Assembly: GCF_009735685.1 (NCBI RefSeq)
Contig: NZ_WHPN01000299.1
Location: 1-43,448 of the forward strand
Length of the DNA stretch: 43,448 bases
Source of the DNA: Streptomyces lycii
Lineage (GTDB): Bacteria > Actinomycetota > Actinomycetes > Streptomycetales > Streptomycetaceae
Reading direction: 5' to 3'
Shown here: in pieces, positions 1-8,540 of the stretch
Layout: every line of letters begins with the position of its first letter
Numbering within the stretch: position 1 is the stretch's first letter
Translations under genes and position numbers: made by a program
Notes under the pieces: generated by a model
Database searches by the model: none
Told to the model about the DNA's origin: nothing
Seen by the model: the letters and a program-made list of their open reading frames with translations, nothing else

Positions 1-45
1 CCGGCAGCCGCCGCCCGCGGGGGGCGTCGGTGGTGGTGACCGGCG

Positions 46-828
46 TCAGTGGTGGTGGCCGTTGCGGCCGAGGGTCTCCACGGGGGTCGCGCCGGGGCGG
101 GTCCACTGCGGCACGGGGCGGCTGTCCGGGCCCCAGGTGGCGTTCCCGGCCGCGTCCGAACGCCAGTACCAGCACGGCTGGTGTCCCTCGGGCCAGCTTC
201 CGGGCTTGTCCTCCCACGCCTCGCCGCGGCCGTAGGGAGTCATGTCGAGCAGGCCGAGGGACCCGTTGGCCGGCTCGTTGCCGCGGCCTGTCGTGGAGTA
301 GGTGAGGAACACCCGGTCGCCGTCGCGCAGGAAGCAGACGAGGTGGCCCATCTCCCCGCCGATCGGGGGCTCCACGCCGCGCACCGAGTACCAGGGCTGG
401 GTGTAGCCCATGAAATCGACGTAGGACGCCACCTCGTCCCAGCGGCCCGTGGTCACGACGGCGAACGAGACGCCGCGAGCGTTGAGGTAGACGGCGTCCT
501 TCAGGTGCCAGGCCGTGGTGGTGCAGCCCTCGCACTGCCCCTGGTGCGGCGCGCCGTCGTACCACATGTGCTGGTAGACGACGAGTTCGTCGCGGCCCTG
601 GAACAGGTCCCGGAACGGCACCGGGCCGTCGGGGCCGACGACCTCGGCCGTCCCGTCCAGCTCCACCATCGGCAGCCGGCGGCGGGCCGCGGCGATGGCG
701 TCGCCCTCGCGGGTGTGGGCCTTCTCCCGGACCAGGAGCGCGTCACGGGCGGCCTGCCAGGTGGCCGGGTCCACGACGGGCGGGCGGCCGGGCGGCGCGG
801 TGGCGGGGTCTTCCGGCTTGGTCGTCAT
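46..828 (-). CDS. DUF899 family thioredoxin-like protein
   Basis: The 260-residue product matches the DUF899 family, which has a thioredoxin-like fold and no well-defined reaction. Visible hallmarks are the YQHMWYD segment (about residues 85-91), a CEGC pair (C99 and C102) directly followed by TTTAWHL, and the later GxEPPIGGEMGHL and YSTTGRG blocks. The CxxC suggests a redox role, but this is inferred. It has no signal peptide, so it should be cytoplasmic. The ATG at 828 is chosen because GGAGGA lies a few bases upstream; the reading frame stays open much further upstream without coding character. The protein ends in a His-rich tail (NGHHH). It is transcribed alone, away from the zinc-ribbon gene upstream. 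Confidence 0.85.
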   Translation of the reverse strand: MTTKPEDPATAPPGRPPVVDPATWQAARDALLVREKAHTREGDAIAAARRRLPMVELDGTAEVVGPDGPVPFRDLFQGRDELVVYQHMWYDGAPHQGQCEGCTTTAWHLKDAVYLNARGVSFAVVTTGRWDEVASYVDFMGYTQPWYSVRGVEPPIGGEMGHLVCFLRDGDRVFLTYSTTGRGNEPANGSLGLLDMTPYGRGEAWEDKPGSWPEGHQPCWYWRSDAAGNATWGPDSRPVPQWTRPGATPVETLGRNGHHH

Positions 829-979
829 GGTGTCCTCCGTGGAGTCTCGTGCCGGGCACCGTCGCACGACTTCCACGACGGTCACCGGTACGGACTCGCG
901 ACCCGCCCGGAACTCATCGCTCCCGCGGAAACCCGGGCCGGGACCGGGCACGGAGCATGCAAAGCCGGGCCGGCCGCGC

Positions 980-1009
980 GGGGCCGGCCGGTACGGGGCC
1001 GGCCGGTAC
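980..1009. repeat. 15-bp tandem duplication
   Basis: Two perfect adjacent copies of GGGGCCGGCCGGTAC lie in the gap between the DUF899 gene and the zinc-ribbon gene. The unit is itself partly palindromic (GGCCGGCC). No function is evident. Confidence 0.7.
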
Positions 1010-1021
1010 GGGAGCGCGCGC

Positions 1022-1306
1022 TCAGGCCTCCTGAACCGGCCTGCGCTCGCGGTCGCGCTCCGAGGGGCCGTCCGCCGCGGAGGCTCCGTGGGCCTTGCGG
1101 ACCTCCTCCGGACCGTCCGCTTCTCCCTGGTCCTCCCGGCTCCGGGCGCACTCGGGATTCCTGCAGGGCCCCGGCCCCCAGACGGGGATCCAGGTGCCCA
1201 TGGACTTTCGCCGGCCGACGATGACCGGCCGGACTTCTCCGCCGCACGAGGGGCAGCTGGTGGCGCTCCACACGCGGCGCGGACTGGGCTCACGCCTGGT
1301 GACCAT
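1022..1306 (-). CDS. Small zinc-ribbon-like hypothetical protein
   Basis: A 94-residue protein with two cysteine pairs, CPSC (C18, C21) and CRNPEC (C48, C53), spaced like a treble-clef or zinc-ribbon knuckle. The C-terminal third is charged and low in complexity. I cannot assign a named family. The ATG at 1306 is preceded by TACCGT six bases upstream (1313-1318), the arrangement expected for a leaderless actinobacterial mRNA, and there is no convincing ribosome binding site. Its job is unknown; nucleic-acid or protein binding through zinc is inference. Confidence 0.65.
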   Translation of the reverse strand: MVTRREPSPRRVWSATSCPSCGGEVRPVIVGRRKSMGTWIPVWGPGPCRNPECARSREDQGEADGPEEVRKAHGASAADGPSERDRERRPVQEA

Positions 1307-1369
1307 ATTTCCACGGTACGTCCGTTCCGGCCCGCTTGCCAGATGTGCGGCAACGGCGGCGGAACGCGC

Positions 1370-1400
1370 GGGGGCACCGCCGGTGACCGGCGGTGCCCCC
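1370..1400 (-). terminator. Perfect hairpin after the GH81 gene
   Basis: Perfect 15-bp arms (1370-1384 and 1386-1400) around a single central base, six bases beyond the glucanase stop codon. There is no U-tract, which is usual for Streptomyces terminators. Confidence 0.75.
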
Positions 1401-1406
1401 GGGTGA

Positions 1407-4187
1407 TCAGGCGAAGGGCACCGTCAACTGCGAGGAGGGGCCGGTCCGCAGCTGGGCCGTACCGTTGCCGATCGCGTTCCACACCTCCAGCCGGACGGTG
1501 CCGCCGTCCAGGTCGCCGAGGGTGCCGGAGGAGGAGCGGAGCCCGGCACGGGCGGCCGAGTACTTCTCCCAGCCGGGCAGCGGGTCGGTGGCGTAGTAGC
1601 GGTAGGTCTCGACGCGCTCGAAGGTCCCGTCGCCGGTGAGGTCGTAGGAGACCCGGGCCTGCGGGGCGAGACCGACCGTCGTGCCCGCGTCCAGTTCGAG
1701 GACGAAGTCCGTCGCGCCGCCCTGCCGCAGGTCGCCGTCGACGTTCTTCGCCTCGTACACCAGAGGCCGGTGGGGGGTGCCGTCGTGGTTGGCACCGCCC
1801 GCGGAGGCGATGGTGTCCGCGCCCGGGACCACGGCCGCGTCGGTGGTCAGCCCGCCGCCGGAGCGCGGGTGGAGCGTGCCGCCGGTGCCCGGCTCCTGCG
1901 GGTCCGGGTCCGGGTCGCCGCCCGCGCCCGTGCCCGTCGCCGTCGAGCGCGCCGGGACGGTCAGCTCGCCGCCGTCGGAGAACGTCACCGTCCGCGGGGC
2001 GTCGGTGAAGTTGTGTGCGGCGTAGGTGCGGGTCCCGTCCCGGGAGAACACGGCGGCCGTCGGGCTGTCGGCGGTCACCCCCGGGTCGGGTGCGCCGAGG
2101 CTGCCGAGGGTGGCGATCCAGTGATAGGTGTGCGCCCTGGTCTCGCCCTGCTCCGGGGTGTACGAGCCGCCTTGTGCCGCCCAGGCCGCCTCGGCCGCGT
2201 CCGGGTCGGCGAGGGCCTCGAACTCCCAGAGGATGTCGCGCCATTCGACGGCCGGGCCGCCGTTCTCCCGTTCCATCTCGGCCAGGTTGCGCCGGATGGC
2301 GTCCTTCTCGCGCGCGAGATGCAGCGATCCACCGGTCACCGGGAGGACGTTGATGCCGTGGATCTCCTCGGGGTTGGCGGTCCACCAGGTGCTGTACGCG
2401 CCGCCGCTGCCCCACACCATGCCGACCGTGTCGTGCCCGAAGGAACCGGGGAAGACCTGCTCGTCGGCGTCGAACCAGTACTGGGTGACGGCCTCTGACT
2501 CCGTCGTCAGCAGATACACCCCGAGATCGCGAAGGGAGGTGTCGCCCGTGGCGGAGCCCCAGAGGATCAGGCCCGTGCTGAGGTTGACCGACTCCGAGGA
2601 CGACTCCTGGTTGTTGCCCGCGGCGAAACCGGCGTGGCCCGCCGCCCAGCTGTGGCCGGCGTACACGTCGAAGCCGCGCAGGAAGGGATAGCGCTCGTCG
2701 GTGCGGCTGGGGTTGGCCGCGTCACGGACCAGTTCCTCCACCATGCCGCCCCAGGCGGAACCGGCCGCCCAGTCCGGGTCGTACTGGGCGACGGTGGCCG
2801 CGGCCAGGACGTAGTAGGAGTAGTGGAAGTGGTGGTCGTTGAGCTCCTTGTCGCTGCCGTACGACGCCGGGTAGCCGATGAGTGTGCGCCAGTCGCGGTC
2901 GTAGGAGAACTCCGACGCGCCTCCGGCGGTGAACCACTCCTCCAGCCGGCCCTTGAGCAGGCCCAGCAGCCGGTCGCGGGTGCCGGTCTCGCCCAGCTGC
3001 TCGGCGATCGGCACGAGTTGCGCGAGCTTGCCGAGGGCCTTGCCGGTCCAGTACGTGTCACTGGCCCCGTCGAAGGGGTCGGCCACGCTCATGGCCTCCG
3101 CCAGGAGACCCTTGAGCGCGGCGGTGTCCGGGCCCGCGGACTCCGGCAGTCCGGGCAGGACTCCGGCCGCCCGCTGCGAGGTGGTGAAGGAGGCGCCTTC
3201 GCGGACCTTCATGGTGCCGCGCGGCGAGACGTACGTGTGGGGGGTGAGCGTGTCGGCCGTGTTCAGCCACTGGTGGCGGTACAGGGCCTGGAGGGTGCCC
3301 TGTTCGCTGCCCTCCTTGGCCGTGGTGCTCAGCGCGTAGGTGGCGCGGACCGAGCCGGCGGCGGCGTCGTAGTCCCAGGTCACCTTGGATCCGGTGACGA
3401 AGCTGAAGGCGTACTTGCGGTAGGTGGCGAGGGCGCCGGTGTCCGGCAGCACGGCGAGCGAGAAGTAGTCCTTCTCCCCCAGTCCGGCGCTGATCTCCGT
3501 GCCGGAGACGTTCCAGTCGCTGCCGGAGGGGGCGAACAGCGCGTAGTGGTGCCCGGCGACGGTGACGCCCAGGACGTTGCCGTCGTCGGCGAAGACCTGG
3601 GGCGTGCTCGCGGTGGTGATCCGGGCGTCACCGCCGGTGCCCTGCGCGTACACGTACGGCAGGCCGTGGCCGATGGTGGTGCGCAGCGTGCGGGTGCCGT
3701 CGGACCAGTACGGGGTGACGGTCCAGTCCGACCAGGCGTCGGCCCTGGTGTCCGGGGAGTTGAGACCGGCGAGGCCGACGGTCAGGTCCCGCTGGTGGGC
3801 GTACTCGTACTGCCGGCCCTCGCCGACGACGGCGGGAGTGGTGGGGTAGCCGACCTCCAGGCCGCCGGAGACGGCCTTGTAGGTGAGCGGATGCCCGTAC
3901 ATCGCCTCGGAGTACGGGTTGCCGGCGTAACGCTGGAAGGCCAGGGAGGACCACCAGTCGTTGGTGGGGACCGGCCGGTCCGCGGCGGCGGGGGTGACCT
4001 TGGGGGTCACGGCGCCGCCGGTGTTGTTCTGCGGGCCGTCCGTGCCGGCGGGACGGGTGTCGCTGTAGCTGCCGGAGCCTACGGGGACGGTCGCGGCGGA
4101 CGCGGGGGTGGCGGTGACGCCCAGTCCGGTGACGGCGGTGGCGGCCGCCAGCAACAGGGCAAGACGTCTGCGTCTACGGGGTTTCAC
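1407..4187 (-). CDS. Secreted GH81 endo-beta-1,3-glucanase with C-terminal accessory domain
   Basis: A 926-residue secreted enzyme of glycoside hydrolase family 81, which cleaves beta-1,3-glucan (laminarin, fungal wall glucan) with inversion. A signal peptide has an Arg-rich start and a likely cut after ASA near residue 31. GH81 motifs are TNDWWSSLAFQR (75-86), ELNDHHFHYSYY (448-459, holding the probable catalytic Asp at 451) and NNQESSSESVN (525-535, holding the catalytic Glu). A PDPDPQEP linker near residue 770 leads to a C-terminal domain of about 130 residues that looks like a beta-rich carbohydrate-binding module, possibly CBM56-like. The start is GTG, with GAGG six bases upstream. The gene stands alone. 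Its promoter has TTGACA at -35 and an operator palindrome at the start site, identical to one before the serine protease at 37229. Confidence 0.95.
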   Translation of the reverse strand: MKPRRRRRLALLLAAATAVTGLGVTATPASAATVPVGSGSYSDTRPAGTDGPQNNTGGAVTPKVTPAAADRPVPTNDWWSSLAFQRYAGNPYSEAMYGHPLTYKAVSGGLEVGYPTTPAVVGEGRQYEYAHQRDLTVGLAGLNSPDTRADAWSDWTVTPYWSDGTRTLRTTIGHGLPYVYAQGTGGDARITTASTPQVFADDGNVLGVTVAGHHYALFAPSGSDWNVSGTEISAGLGEKDYFSLAVLPDTGALATYRKYAFSFVTGSKVTWDYDAAAGSVRATYALSTTAKEGSEQGTLQALYRHQWLNTADTLTPHTYVSPRGTMKVREGASFTTSQRAAGVLPGLPESAGPDTAALKGLLAEAMSVADPFDGASDTYWTGKALGKLAQLVPIAEQLGETGTRDRLLGLLKGRLEEWFTAGGASEFSYDRDWRTLIGYPASYGSDKELNDHHFHYSYYVLAAATVAQYDPDWAAGSAWGGMVEELVRDAANPSRTDERYPFLRGFDVYAGHSWAAGHAGFAAGNNQESSSESVNLSTGLILWGSATGDTSLRDLGVYLLTTESEAVTQYWFDADEQVFPGSFGHDTVGMVWGSGGAYSTWWTANPEEIHGINVLPVTGGSLHLAREKDAIRRNLAEMERENGGPAVEWRDILWEFEALADPDAAEAAWAAQGGSYTPEQGETRAHTYHWIATLGSLGAPDPGVTADSPTAAVFSRDGTRTYAAHNFTDAPRTVTFSDGGELTVPARSTATGTGAGGDPDPDPQEPGTGGTLHPRSGGGLTTDAAVVPGADTIASAGGANHDGTPHRPLVYEAKNVDGDLRQGGATDFVLELDAGTTVGLAPQARVSYDLTGDGTFERVETYRYYATDPLPGWEKYSAARAGLRSSSGTLGDLDGGTVRLEVWNAIGNGTAQLRTGPSSQLTVPFA

Positions 4188-4229
4188 ACAGCACCTCGGA
4201 GCCGGGGGAAGGGGGAGGAGACGAACGCT

Positions 4230-4243
4230 TGAGAGCGCTCTCA
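4230..4243. promoter_or_regulatory. LacI-type operator TGAGAGCGCTCTCA at the glucanase start site
   Basis: A perfect 14-bp palindrome. It is close to the CebR consensus TGGGAGCGCTCCCA known from Streptomyces cellulose-utilisation genes. It lies three bases beyond the proposed -10 box, so a bound repressor would cover the transcription start. The same 16-bp sequence, CTTGAGAGCGCTCTCA, recurs at 37158-37173. Confidence 0.75.
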
Positions 4244-4246
4244 GGA

Positions 4247-4275
4247 AGACTGGAGACTGAGCCGGAGCATGTCAA
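4247..4275 (-). promoter_or_regulatory. Putative promoter of the GH81 gene
   Basis: On the minus strand, TTGACA (4275-4270), a 17-bp spacer and CAGTCT (4252-4247). The -35 box is a perfect consensus; the -10 box is weak. The operator follows immediately. Confidence 0.55.
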
Positions 4276-4695
4276 CAGTTCGCGCAGAGGCGGGGGTTGG
4301 ACCCGGGCTCCCCGAACGGGCGGCCCGTACGGACGGCGAGCGCCGATCAGGCGCGGGGGCGGGGCGGCGGCACGGGGGCGCGAACACGGGCACGATGCGC
4401 GGGCACGCCGCGCGGGCACGGGCCCGGACGCGGCACGAGCAGGGGCCCGGAGGCGGCACCGCCCGGACGCGGCGCGGACCCGGACGCGGAGTTGCCGCGT
4501 TGCGAGGCCGCGGGACCGCGGGGCCACGGGACCGACGCGCGAAACAGCCGCCGGCGCACGGACGGCAATCCGCCGAGGACGACGGATACGTATTACATGC
4601 ACACGCCGTATATTGCGCATGCCTTAAACTGGACCGCGTCCGTCGAGGCCGGCGGAGAGGCTCCGTCCGGCCCTGCGGGCGGAGGAAGGAGCGTC

Positions 4696-5154
4696 ATGAC
4701 CGCCACGGACCCCGCACGCGGCGCCCTCGCCCGGGGCTGGTGCGCGCTGTCCGTCCTGCACGGCCGGATCGACGCGCATCTGGAGCGCGCGCTGCAGGAG
4801 GGCCACGGCCTGAGCGTCCGCGAGTTCTCGCTGCTCGACGTCCTCAGCCGCCAGCACGACGGCGAGGGCGGACATCTGCGCATGAGCCAGGTCGCCGACG
4901 CGGTGGTGCTCAGCCAGAGCGCGACGACACGGCTGGTGACGCGCATGGAGGACCGCGGTCTGCTCTCCCGTTACCTGTGCCCCACGGACCGCCGCGGGAT
5001 CTACACCGATGTCGGCGACGCCGGGCTGAAGCTTCTCGCCGAGGCCCGTCCGACCCACGACGCCGCGCTCCGCGAGGCCCTGAACCGGGCGGCCGGGGAC
5101 CCCGAACTGGCCCCGCTGGTCCGCGCCGTCAAGTCGCTGCACTCGGCCGCCTGA
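4696..5154 (+). CDS. MarR family transcriptional regulator
   Basis: A 152-residue winged-helix regulator. The MarR core is visible as LSVREFSLLDVLS, then the recognition helix region SQVADAVVLSQSATTRLVTRMEDRGLL (roughly residues 62-92), followed by the wing containing DRRGIYTDV. MarR proteins bind DNA as dimers and usually respond to small aromatic ligands; the ligand here is unknown. The ATG is chosen because GGAGGAAGGA lies directly upstream. The frame is open earlier, but that part reads as non-coding Arg/Gly-rich sequence. The gene is divergent from the glucanase and convergent with snpR. An AT-rich island about 70-110 bp upstream probably holds its promoter and its own operator. Its target genes cannot be told from position. 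Confidence 0.88.
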   Translation: MTATDPARGALARGWCALSVLHGRIDAHLERALQEGHGLSVREFSLLDVLSRQHDGEGGHLRMSQVADAVVLSQSATTRLVTRMEDRGLLSRYLCPTDRRGIYTDVGDAGLKLLAEARPTHDAALREALNRAAGDPELAPLVRAVKSLHSAA

Positions 5155-5297
5155 CCGGCGGCGTCGGCTCCGGTCGCGGCGCGGGCCAGAAGCAGCACGG
5201 CCGGGGCAGCACGGCCGGAAGCGGCGCTGCCGGACCGGTTCCGCCTCGGCTCCGGACGAACCGGAAGCGGCAGCACCCGGCCCCGGCGGCGGCACGC

Positions 5298-5327
5298 CCC
5301 GCCCCTCAGTCCCCCGCCCCTCAGTCC
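5298..5327. repeat. 15-bp tandem duplication overlapping the snpR stop codon
   Basis: Two perfect copies of CCCGCCCCTCAGTCC. The second includes the stop codon of the LysR gene (5321-5323), so the duplication has copied the end of the gene and its stop. Confidence 0.7.
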
Positions 5328-6388
5328 CCCGCCGAGAGGCGTGCCGCCGGAAGCGTGCCGGAGACGTCGCGGAGGCCGCGGACCGCCCCGCCGTCCGCGA
5401 GTTCCTCAGCCCCCGGCCACGGCGTCCCGTGCCGCAGCAGCAGCGGGCTGTCGTGCCGCAGCAGCCACCGCCGGTAGGCGGCGTTCGCCCAGGCGACCTC
5501 CGTGTACGCGGCGCCGAGATCGTCGTACAGCCCGTCCAGCTGCCGTTCCACCGCCGTGACCGTACGGAAGACGAGCAGCAGCCGGACCGCCAGCGGATCG
5601 TCGCGGAGCGGCCGGATGACCATGCCGTGCCGGGGCACGGAGGTGGGCTGGCAGGGCGAGACGGCCTCCCCCGAGGCGACCAGGTCCGCGGCGGTGGTGT
5701 TGTCGTGGACCTGCACCACCCGGGGGTGCATGCCGGCGGTGGCGAAGAGGCGGCGGATGGCGGCGTACTCGTCGTCCACGGTCGGGTCGACCATCCAGGG
5801 GTCGCCGGAGACGTCCTCCAGCGCCACCTCCGTGCGCGCGGCGGCAGGGTGACGGTCCGACATCGCGATGAACTGCGGTTCGCGCGCTACGAGTACGCGG
5901 CTGCCCACGCCGGCCGGCAGCCGCAGCGGAAAGCCCTCCAGTTCCTGGACGAAGGCGACGTCCAACTGGCTGTCCGCGAGCATCTGCAGCAGTTCGTTCG
6001 CGGAGACGTCGATGTGGATCGAGGTCTCGGTCTCCGGAAAGCGGGCGTGCAGCCTGCGCAGCCAGCCGACGACGGCACGGCTGCCGGTGCCGCCGAGGCG
6101 CAGCCGGGCCCCGCCGTCCTGCGCGGTGACCTCGCGGACCGCGTTCATCAGGGCGCTCATCTCCGCTACGATCGGCCGCGCCCGCCCCAGGATCGAACGC
6201 CCCAGCGGTGTCGGTCTGCTGCCGGTCCGCCCGCGGGTGAACAGCGTGCCCCCCACGGCTTTCTCGATGCGCCGGAGCTGGGTGGTGAGGGACGGCTGGG
6301 TCATGCCGAGCTGTACGGCGGCCTTGCGCACGCTGCCGGTGTCGGCGATGGCGCACAGGGCGCGAAGGTGCCTCACCTCGAGATCCAC
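5321..6388 (-). CDS. snpR: LysR family regulator of the neighbouring snapalysin gene
   Basis: A 355-residue LysR-type activator. The N-terminal winged helix is clear (HLRALCAIADTGSVRKAAVQLGMTQPSLTTQLRRIE, about residues 7-42), followed by the long linker helix and the two-lobed effector domain, with a C-terminal extension of about 50 residues beyond the usual length. Streptomyces small neutral protease genes are controlled by a divergent LysR gene (called snpR, mprR or similar), and this gene has exactly that position, 257 bp from the protease start. The shared gap contains a TTGC-N11-GCAA dyad, the classic LysR T-N11-A pattern. The inducer is not known. The ATG start gives the standard MDLEVRHLRAL beginning. 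Confidence 0.88.
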   Translation of the reverse strand: MDLEVRHLRALCAIADTGSVRKAAVQLGMTQPSLTTQLRRIEKAVGGTLFTRGRTGSRPTPLGRSILGRARPIVAEMSALMNAVREVTAQDGGARLRLGGTGSRAVVGWLRRLHARFPETETSIHIDVSANELLQMLADSQLDVAFVQELEGFPLRLPAGVGSRVLVAREPQFIAMSDRHPAAARTEVALEDVSGDPWMVDPTVDDEYAAIRRLFATAGMHPRVVQVHDNTTAADLVASGEAVSPCQPTSVPRHGMVIRPLRDDPLAVRLLLVFRTVTAVERQLDGLYDDLGAAYTEVAWANAAYRRWLLRHDSPLLLRHGTPWPGAEELADGGAVRGLRDVSGTLPAARLSAGD

Positions 6389-6427
6389 GGCCTGGATGAT
6401 ATCGGCAGCTCAGCGGCGCGCACCAGG

Positions 6428-6440
6428 TGCGTGTGACGCA
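6428..6440. promoter_or_regulatory. Inverted repeat in the snpR-snpA intergenic region
   Basis: TGCGT-GTG-ACGCA, about 40 bp upstream of the snpR start. It may be a secondary LysR or autoregulatory site. It is only a short dyad. Confidence 0.35.
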
Positions 6441-6500
6441 TATCGGGGCGTGGTGTCCGCCGAGGCGACGCGAGCGCAACTCCTCCCGCGCGTAGGGGTA

Positions 6501-6519
6501 TTGCACAGCGCTATCGCAA
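6501..6519. promoter_or_regulatory. LysR-type T-N11-A operator for snpA/snpR
   Basis: TTGC, 11 bases, then GCAA: a symmetric dyad with the spacing bound by LysR proteins. It lies about 130 bp before the snapalysin start and midway between the divergent genes, which suits activation of snpA and self-control of snpR. Confidence 0.65.
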
Positions 6520-6645
6520 GTTGGCATCATCCCTTCGGCGGTATCGCTCACGGAGACTGCGCGGGACCGAACTTTCTTCGGGCGGACCCCGGCCTCTCCC
6601 CCACGGTGGCCGGAACCGGTCCGCGGACATAAGGAGAACCCCCAC

Positions 6646-7296
6646 ATGAGGTCTCGCAAGATTCTGCTCCCGGCCACGCTGGGCTTCGGCCTCGCGGCTT
6701 CGCTGGCCGCAGCCCCCGTCTCGACCGCCGCGCCGTCCGCCGCGGACCGGGCCCCGGTCTCGGCGTACACCGGTTCCTCCGCGGACCGGGCGAACACGAA
6801 GGCCTTCTTCGAGGCCGTCATCAAGTCGGCCAAGGCCAAGCAGGCCGAGACCGGCGCCGCGGCCGTGACGGTCACCTACGACGCGAGCCAGGCGCCGAGC
6901 TTCGCGTCCGAGATCGCCAGCAGCACCCAGATCTGGAACTCGTCCGTCGACAACGTCAAGCTCCAGGAGGGCTCGGGCGCCGACTTCGAGTACCGGGAGG
7001 GCAACGACCCGCGCGGCTCGTACGCCAGCACCGACGGCCACGGCAACGGCTACATCTTCCTCGACTACGCGCAGAACGAGCAGTACGACTCGACCCGTGT
7101 CACCGCGCACGAGACCGGTCACGTGCTCGGCCTGCCGGACCACTACGAGGGACCGTGCAGCGAGCTGATGTCCGGCGGCGGCCCCGGCCCGTCGTGCACC
7201 AACGCACAGCCCAACGCCGACGAGATCGGCCGCGTCAACTCGCTGTGGGCGAACGGCATCGTGGGCCCGTTCGACAAGGCCGCGTATCTGAAGTGA
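6646..7296 (+). CDS. snpA: Snapalysin, secreted small neutral metalloprotease (M7)
   Basis: A 216-residue preproprotein of peptidase family M7. It has an Ala-rich signal peptide (about residues 1-28), a short propeptide and a mature domain beginning near [12 protein letters not shown] (about 71). The zinc-binding [11 protein letters not shown] motif (H155, E156, H159, D165) is the HExxHxxGxxD signature of snapalysins, in which Asp is the third zinc ligand. C171 and C184 probably form the family's disulfide. The start codon follows AAGGAG with good spacing. It digests protein outside the cell at neutral pH. It is divergent from its LysR activator and followed by a strong hairpin. Confidence 0.95.
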   Translation: MRSRKILLPATLGFGLAASLAAAPVSTAAPSAADRAPVSAYTGSSADRANTKAFFEAVIKSAKAKQAETGAAAVTVTYDASQAPSFASEIASSTQIWNSSVDNVKLQEGSGADFEYREGNDPRGSYASTDGHGNGYIFLDYAQNEQYDSTRVTAHETGHVLGLPDHYEGPCSELMSGGGPGPSCTNAQPNADEIGRVNSLWANGIVGPFDKAAYLK

Positions 7297-7308
7297 ACCG
7301 CCGGCTCA

Positions 7309-7351
7309 GCCGTACGGTCCGTCCCCCGCTCCGGGGGCCGGGCCGTACGGC
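7309..7351 (+). terminator. Hairpin terminator after snpA
   Basis: A long stem of GCCGTACGGtCC paired with GGgCCGTACGGC, with an inner CCCCC/GGGGG stem, starting 12 bases after the stop codon. Confidence 0.7.
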
Positions 7352-7435
7352 GTGTCCGGGGCCGTCCCGGGGGGTTTCCGGCGGGTGCCCCCGGAGGGTT
7401 CTCCGCGACGCCCCGGGGGTCCCGGCGGGCGCCCC

Positions 7436-8248
7436 TCAGGGCTTGCGGGCCACTCCGCACCACATCGGGATGGTCTCCGGGACCGGCGCGTCCGGGGCCG
7501 GGCGCCAGCGGGGCAGCTGCACGACACCGGGCTCCAGCAGCCGGGTGCCGCCGAAGAAGCGGCTGACCTCCGCGTGGCTGCGCGGGGTGGCCGCGGCGTG
7601 CTTGGCGGCGCGCTCGTTGTAGACCCGCATCGAGGCGGCCACCTCCTCGTCGGCGACGTCCGAGGCCGGGTGGGAGAGCGCGACATGGCTGCCGGGCGCG
7701 AGGGCGTCCAGCAGCCGCGAGACGATGGCGTACGGGTCGTCGGCGTCCGGGATGTACTGGAGGACCGCCATCAGGGTGAGCCCGACGGGCCGCTCCAGGT
7801 CCAGGGTGCGTCCGGCCTCCTCGATGATCCGCCCGGGATCGCGCAGATCCGCCTCGACGTAGTCGGTGGCGCCCTCCTCCGTGCTGACCAGCAGGGTCCG
7901 GGCGTGGGTGAGCACGATCGGGTCGTTGTCGACGTAGACGACCCGCGCCGTCGGCTGGGACCGCTGCGCGACCTCGTGGGTGTTGTCGGCCGTCGGGATC
8001 CCGGTGCCGATGTCCAGGAACTGCCGGATCCCCACGTCCCCGGCCAGGTGCCGGACCGCGCGGCCCAGGAACGCGCGGTTGGCGCGGACGGAGGGCAGGA
8101 TGCCGGGGTTGGCTCCGACCGCCAGTTCCGCCGCCTCCCGGTCGGCGGCGTAGTTGTCCTTGCCGCCGAGCCAGACGTTGTAGACCCGCGCCGGGTGGGC
8201 GACCGTGGAGTCGATCGTCACCGGGCCGCCGCTGGAGCGTGCTTCCAT
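7436..8248 (-). CDS. DUF574 S-adenosylmethionine-dependent methyltransferase
   Basis: A 270-residue member of the DUF574 (Methyltransf_19) family, abundant in Streptomyces. Family marks are PARVYNVWLGGKDNYAADREAA near residues 19-40, the SAM-binding loop FLDIGTGIPT (about 77-86), VYVDNDPIV (acidic end of strand 2, about 104-112) and PVGLTLMAVLQYIPD. Substrates of the family are mostly unknown. The ATG lacks a good ribosome binding site; an internal GTG at codon 10 is possible but no better supported. It is divergent from the CHRD/sortase pair. Many Streptomyces carry dozens of paralogues, so position says little about its job. Confidence 0.9.
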   Translation of the reverse strand: MEARSSGGPVTIDSTVAHPARVYNVWLGGKDNYAADREAAELAVGANPGILPSVRANRAFLGRAVRHLAGDVGIRQFLDIGTGIPTADNTHEVAQRSQPTARVVYVDNDPIVLTHARTLLVSTEEGATDYVEADLRDPGRIIEEAGRTLDLERPVGLTLMAVLQYIPDADDPYAIVSRLLDALAPGSHVALSHPASDVADEEVAASMRVYNERAAKHAAATPRSHAEVSRFFGGTRLLEPGVVQLPRWRPAPDAPVPETIPMWCGVARKP

Positions 8249-8540
8249 CCCGCACCACTTTCCGCCGTCGCCTGCGCGCGGCGCCTGTCATGCCTTGACC
8301 TGAACACGGCACAGCCTAACGCCTGTTGCGGATTCAACTGCTCCGATACGGGCGGCCGCGCGGTCCTCCGCGCGCTCCTCGCCCGCCCGGCGCGGCCGCC
8401 CGGAGATTTCTCCGTCCGCGGCCAATCCGCGGCATCCGGCGGCTCCGAATGAGGGGCAGCAGGCCCGAAGTCACCGGGCCCGCCCACGGATTCACGGAGC
8501 GGCCGCCGGCACCGGCGGCCGGCGGAAGGGACACACGCTC

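Larger units (their letters stand above)
4188..4695. other. 508-bp divergent intergenic region between GH81 and MarR genes
   Basis: It holds the glucanase promoter and operator (4230-4275). Next comes a very GC-rich stretch of about 300 bp with imperfect copies of CCCGGACGCGGC (roughly 4420-4480). An AT-richer island at about 4583-4630 probably carries the MarR promoter. That island contains CATGC (4596-4600) and GCATG (4617-4621) as a possible operator dyad. I see no convincing gene in it. Confidence 0.6.

Noticed and set aside
2634..4232. A 532-codon open frame opposite the GH81 glucanase
   Set aside because: The translation is Gly/Val/Arg/Ala-rich with no domain and is antisense to a gene with clear motifs. 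Long antisense frames are normal at this GC content.
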